Positions 7,008-9,783 of a DNA stretch of 9,783 nucleotides are shown here, one piece after another (positions within the stretch are counted from its first letter, which is position 1; every line of letters starts with the position of its first letter). This DNA comes from a bacterium. GTDB lineage: Bacteria; JALSQH01. The stretch spans positions 1 through 9,783 of the forward strand of contig JALSQH010000175.1 of assembly GCA_026985515.1 (NCBI GenBank), given 5' to 3'. The notes beneath the pieces are model-generated. The model was given only the letters and a program-made list of their open reading frames with translations. It searched no databases and was not told the origin of the DNA. The position numbers and the translations under genes were made by a program.

Positions 7008-7252
7008 TATCCACCTCCCACGGGTGGGATCAGGTAAATTTCATTTTCCATGATTTCTTCATCCTGTGATAAATATCTTTCTCTTGATGCTATACGGAGC
7101 AGAACCTTTTCATCATCCGTTAAATTCAGCACTTCACCTGTAAGGTTCAAAATTTTTCCGGGAGTAACCGGAGGAGAAACGGTCAGCTCAATGCAATCAC
7201 TTTTTGCCTTTTCTCTGAGTGGTCCAAACAACTTAACTTTAATTTTTTTCAT
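7007..7252 (-). CDS. moaD: Molybdopterin synthase sulfur-carrier subunit MoaD
   Basis: This small ubiquitin-like protein has 81 residues from ATG 7252. It begins KKIKVKLFGPLREKA and ends EIYLIPPVGGG; the terminal Gly-Gly is the site adenylated and thiocarboxylated by MoeB-type enzymes before sulfur transfer in the MoaE active site. The IxVKLFGPLRE start and the IPPVxGG tail are diagnostic of MoaD rather than ThiS. Three in-frame ATGs exist (7264, 7255, 7252). GGAAGGA at 7262-7256 suits 7252 best, while 7264 has no Shine-Dalgarno and would need a leaderless message. It is the first gene of the operon with moaE and the ATPase gene. moeB and the other moa genes are not in this window. Confidence 0.93.
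   Translation of the reverse strand: MKKIKVKLFGPLREKAKSDCIELTVSPPVTPGKILNLTGEVLNLTDDEKVLLRIASRERYLSQDEEIMENEIYLIPPVGGG
7011..7018 (-). promoter_or_regulatory. moaE ribosome binding site built from the moaD Gly-Gly-Gly codons
   Basis: GGAGGTGG on the minus strand encodes the end of the MoaD tail (GGA GGT GGA). It is also a perfect Shine-Dalgarno for moaE, with a 6-nt spacer after GGAGG. Stop and start share one base in TAATG, so MoaD and MoaE are expected to be translationally coupled. Confidence 0.75.
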
Positions 7253-7303
7253 CATTCCTTCCATTATGATAGTATATATAAAAAGGTTTTGTGAAGCCAG
7301 AAG
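7253..7303. promoter_or_regulatory. Compact divergent promoter region between moaD and the radical SAM gene
   Basis: This is the only intergenic gap in the window. TATGATA at 7265-7271 reads as a -10-like hexamer on both strands: TATGAT at 7265-7270 on plus, and TATCAT at 7271-7266 on minus. For the minus direction a TTCACA (7295-7290) sits 18 nt upstream as a fair -35. No convincing -35 was found for plus. TATATATA at 7273-7280 is another possible melting element. If the minus -10 is used, moaD mRNA would start near 7259 with a leader of only a few bases. Confidence 0.4.
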
Positions 7304-9783
7304 ATGAGGTTATCTGAAACTGTTCTGGAAAGAAAGTTGTTAGGGAGAGTGAGAAACCCCATTTATTACACAGGTGGAGAACTCAATCTCCCGTCTGTAG
7401 ATTTCGAGAAAGGCAAAGTGAGACTTCTTCTCTCCTTCCCTGATCTCTATCCGGTGGGAATGAGTAACCATGGCTGGCAAATACTCTATCATATTGTTAA
7501 CAGGTCAGGAAGATTCACCGCTGAGAGAGTCTTTGCTGTCCCAGAAGATGTAGAGAGAATTCTTACAAAGGAGAATATTCCTCTATATTCTCTTGAAACA
7601 AAAACTCCGGTAAGTGAGTTCGATGTAATTGGTTTTTCCCTGTCACACGAGCTCCTTTTTACATCAATGCTACAGATATTAAAGCTGGGAGGAATCCCCT
7701 TAAGAAGTGAGGATAGGAGAGGTTTCCCCATTATCATTGCTGGTGGTCCAGGTGTCGCGAATCCAGAACCCATTGCCCCATTTGTTGATGCAGCATTTAT
7801 AGGCGATGGTGAGGAGGCAATTCTTGAGATTCTGGAGGTGGTGTATGAGGGGAAAAAATATGGTGCGTCGCGGGAGGAAATCATAGAGGAATTGTCAAAG
7901 ATTGAGGGTATTTATGTCCCTTCATTTTTTAAGCCTGTTATTACAAATGGAAGATTTTCAGGGTATCAGTATTTGAAAAGTGATTACAGAAAAGTAAGAA
8001 GAAGACTTGTAACTGACCTGAACGAAGTTTTCTTCCCTTCTGAACAGATCACTCCTCTTGTTCAGGTGGTACATGACAGATTTACTGTTGAAATTGCAAG
8101 GGGATGCGTGAGATCCTGCAGATTCTGTCAGGCGGGAATGATTTACAGACCTGTGAGGGAGAGAAATATAGACGAAATTTTAAAAATAATTCAGGATGGT
8201 GTCAGAAAAACAGGAATAGGAGATATATCTTTTCTCTCTTTAAGTGTCGGAGATTATACCCGGATTGAGGAACTTGTAAGGGAAGTGATGGATTGGGCTG
8301 AAGGTGAGAATGTTTCACTCTCTTTTCCTTCGATCCGCATAGATACATTCAGCAGGGATATTGTTGAGCAGATAAAAAGAGTCAGAAAAACGGGCTTTAC
8401 AATAGCCCCTGAGACAGGAACAGACAGGTTGAGGCGGGTCATTAATAAGTACTGGAAAAATGAGGATGTTTTGAAAACTGCTGAAATTGTTTCTCAGGCT
8501 GGGTGGAGGCTTATCAAACTTTACTTTATGATTGGTCTGCCCACGGAGACCGATGAAGACAGAGAAGGTATAGTGGAACTTGTGAAAAACGTCAAAAAGG
8601 TCATAAAAAATGTGAATGCAAGTGTTGCTGTTTTTGTTCCCAAGCCCCACACCCCTTTTCAGTGGGAAACTTTTCTCGGGATTGAAGAGGGAAGAGAGAT
8701 TTTAAAGAAACTGGGAAGAGAAATAAGGCGAAGTGGCGCAGGTTTTAAGTGGCATCTTCCAGAGATGTCTTTTATTGAAACTGTACTGGGCAGAGGTGAT
8801 AGAAGGTTAGCTGATGTTGTGGAGTATGTTTTTGAAAATGGCGGGAGACTTGATAGCTGGAACGAGTATTTCAAATTTGACCTGTGGCTTGAGGGATTTG
8901 AGAAATCAGGTTTAAATCCTGAACTTTTCGCCTCTGAAATACCCGAGGATCTTTCTCTTCCCTGGGATCACATAGACTATGGAATTTTAAAAAAGTTTTT
9001 AAAAAGGGAACGGAAGAAGGCAAAAGAGGAACAGGAAACTCCTTTTTGTTTTACAGGGGATTGTTCTGCATGTGGAGTTTGCGATTTTAAAAGGATTTAC
9101 AATGTAGTTTCGGAGGAGAAGAAAATTCATTTGAAAAAAATAGAAAAGCCTCTGTATTTTAAGAAGATTTTGATTTCATACCGGAGAAAAGGTGTTTACA
9201 GGTATATTTCTTCAAAGGAGCTGTCAAGAGACTGGGGTATTTTTCTGAGGAAAGCTGGAATAAAAATTAAATACACTGAAGGTTTTCATCCCCTTCCAAA
9301 ACTTTCCTTTATTTTTCCTGCCCCGGTAGGGGTAGCCTCTGAGGAGGAACTTGTTGAGGTGTGGGTTGATGCCAGATTATCAAGTGGTGAGGTTGTGTCA
9401 GCCATGGAAGAGATTCTTCCAGAGGAATTTAAGCCGGTGAGGGCGCGGGATGACACTTTTATTTCGGAAAAGGATGTTGCAGGTTTTTTGTATGAAGTGA
9501 ATTTTTATGATGAAACTGATCTATCTCAAGCTGTTGAAAAGTTCATGGAGAGATCTGTAATAGAGTGGAGAAGAGTTAAAAAGGGAAAGGTAAAAGTTAA
9601 AAATTTAAAAGAATATGTGGAAGTAGTGGATTATGATTTAACCAGATTTCTGTTTAAGCTCCTGATAAAGAAGGATGGCAGCATCCCGGTGAGTATAGTA
9701 CTTGAGGAAGGTTTTGGAATTTCAGAACCATTTACGAAAGGGGAAATTGTGAGAAAAAAAATTTTGCTTAAAGGAGTTGATAT
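7304..9783 (+). CDS. B12-binding-type radical SAM protein fused to DUF2344 (TIGR03960/TIGR03936-like), 3' partial
   Basis: The frame runs uninterrupted from ATG 7304 to the right edge (826 codons seen); an in-frame TGA at 7292 rules out an earlier start. The N-terminus LERKLLGRVRNPIYYTGGELN and FPDLYPVGMSNHGWQILYHIVN are typical of TIGR03960. A Rossmann-like cobalamin-binding-type region carries AGGPGVANPEP (about 146-156). The radical SAM core has C268-x3-C272-x2-C275 (ARGCVRSCRFCQAG) for the 4Fe-4S cluster and APETG at 368-372. A second Cys set, C582, C587, C590 and C593 (CFTGDCSACGVC), lies in the linker and could bind another cluster or metal. From about 618 (KKILISYRRKGVYRYIS, then TEGFHPLPKLSF) the DUF2344 domain begins. 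The substrate is unknown. The family often neighbours rng/rne and rplU-rpmA, suggesting an RNA- or ribosome-related job; that is inference. The Shine-Dalgarno is weak. Radical SAM identity is certain, subfamily very likely. Confidence 0.93.
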   Translation, partial: MRLSETVLERKLLGRVRNPIYYTGGELNLPSVDFEKGKVRLLLSFPDLYPVGMSNHGWQILYHIVNRSGRFTAERVFAVPEDVERILTKENIPLYSLETKTPVSEFDVIGFSLSHELLFTSMLQILKLGGIPLRSEDRRGFPIIIAGGPGVANPEPIAPFVDAAFIGDGEEAILEILEVVYEGKKYGASREEIIEELSKIEGIYVPSFFKPVITNGRFSGYQYLKSDYRKVRRRLVTDLNEVFFPSEQITPLVQVVHDRFTVEIARGCVRSCRFCQAGMIYRPVRERNIDEILKIIQDGVRKTGIGDISFLSLSVGDYTRIEELVREVMDWAEGENVSLSFPSIRIDTFSRDIVEQIKRVRKTGFTIAPETGTDRLRRVINKYWKNEDVLKTAEIVSQAGWRLIKLYFMIGLPTETDEDREGIVELVKNVKKVIKNVNASVAVFVPKPHTPFQWETFLGIEEGREILKKLGREIRRSGAGFKWHLPEMSFIETVLGRGDRRLADVVEYVFENGGRLDSWNEYFKFDLWLEGFEKSGLNPELFASEIPEDLSLPWDHIDYGILKKFLKRERKKAKEEQETPFCFTGDCSACGVCDFKRIYNVVSEEKKIHLKKIEKPLYFKKILISYRRKGVYRYISSKELSRDWGIFLRKAGIKIKYTEGFHPLPKLSFIFPAPVGVASEEELVEVWVDARLSSGEVVSAMEEILPEEFKPVRARDDTFISEKDVAGFLYEVNFYDETDLSQAVEKFMERSVIEWRRVKKGKVKVKNLKEYVEVVDYDLTRFLFKLLIKKDGSIPVSIVLEEGFGISEPFTKGEIVRKKILLKGVD

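Noticed and set aside
7050-7307. Plus-strand open frame of 85 codons opposite moaD
   Set aside because: It is the antisense shadow of moaD, has no family features and ends just inside the radical SAM gene.
7489-7884. Minus-strand open frame of 131 codons
   Set aside because: It is antisense to the well-supported radical SAM gene; Ser/Pro-rich composition is typical of a shadow frame.
1-9783. CRISPR array, insertion sequence, tRNA/rRNA or defence island
   Set aside because: No spaced direct repeats, terminal inverted repeats, transposase motifs, cloverleaf or rRNA-like stretches were seen; almost all bases are in the six described genes.

Overview
The window looks like chromosomal DNA from a diderm bacterium. 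Evidence for an outer envelope is a lipoprotein with a clear lipobox, a large secreted protein with a Cys-containing C-terminal anchor signal, and an Mla-type ABC ATPase. The sequence is AT-leaning, and Arg is written mostly as AGA/AGG with frequent ATA for Ile. That codon style is common in thermophiles and deep-branching lineages, but I cannot name the organism. I see no mobile element, CRISPR array, tRNA or rRNA. Coding density is very high: the only real intergenic gap is about 40-50 nt, between moaD and the radical SAM gene.

Left half, plus strand: two overlapping genes encode envelope or surface proteins. The first (its 5' end lies outside the window) is a very large secreted protein. 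It has Cys pairs, Asp-rich Ca-binding-like loops, two tandem beta-sandwich-like repeats and a C-terminal Cys/hydrophobic/Arg tail resembling MYXO-CTERM-type sorting signals. The second starts 14 nt before the first one stops. It is a lipoprotein with two PKD domains followed by a probable beta-propeller. A strong terminator-like hairpin with a T7 tract sits just after the first gene's stop, inside the signal-peptide codons of the second. It probably sets how much lipoprotein mRNA is made relative to the surface protein.

Middle, minus strand: a compact operon moaD - moaE - mlaF-like ATPase, with overlapping or abutting genes, converges on the lipoprotein gene (17-nt stop-to-stop overlap). MoaD and MoaE form molybdopterin synthase. 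The ATPase belongs to the Mla/Mce lipid-transport type and has no permease or MCE partner here, so its presence in a cofactor operon is odd.

Right, plus strand: diverging from moaD across a very short shared promoter region is a long gene that runs off the right edge. It is a fusion of a B12-binding-type radical SAM protein (TIGR03960-like), a four-Cys linker and a DUF2344 (TIGR03936-like) domain. Its function is unknown. In other bacteria it usually sits beside ribonuclease E/G and ribosomal protein L21/L27 genes.

The most interesting items are the terminator embedded in a signal peptide, the Cys C-terminal sorting signal with its lipoprotein partner, the orphan Mla ATPase coupled to moaDE, and the face-to-face -10 elements of the divergent promoter.
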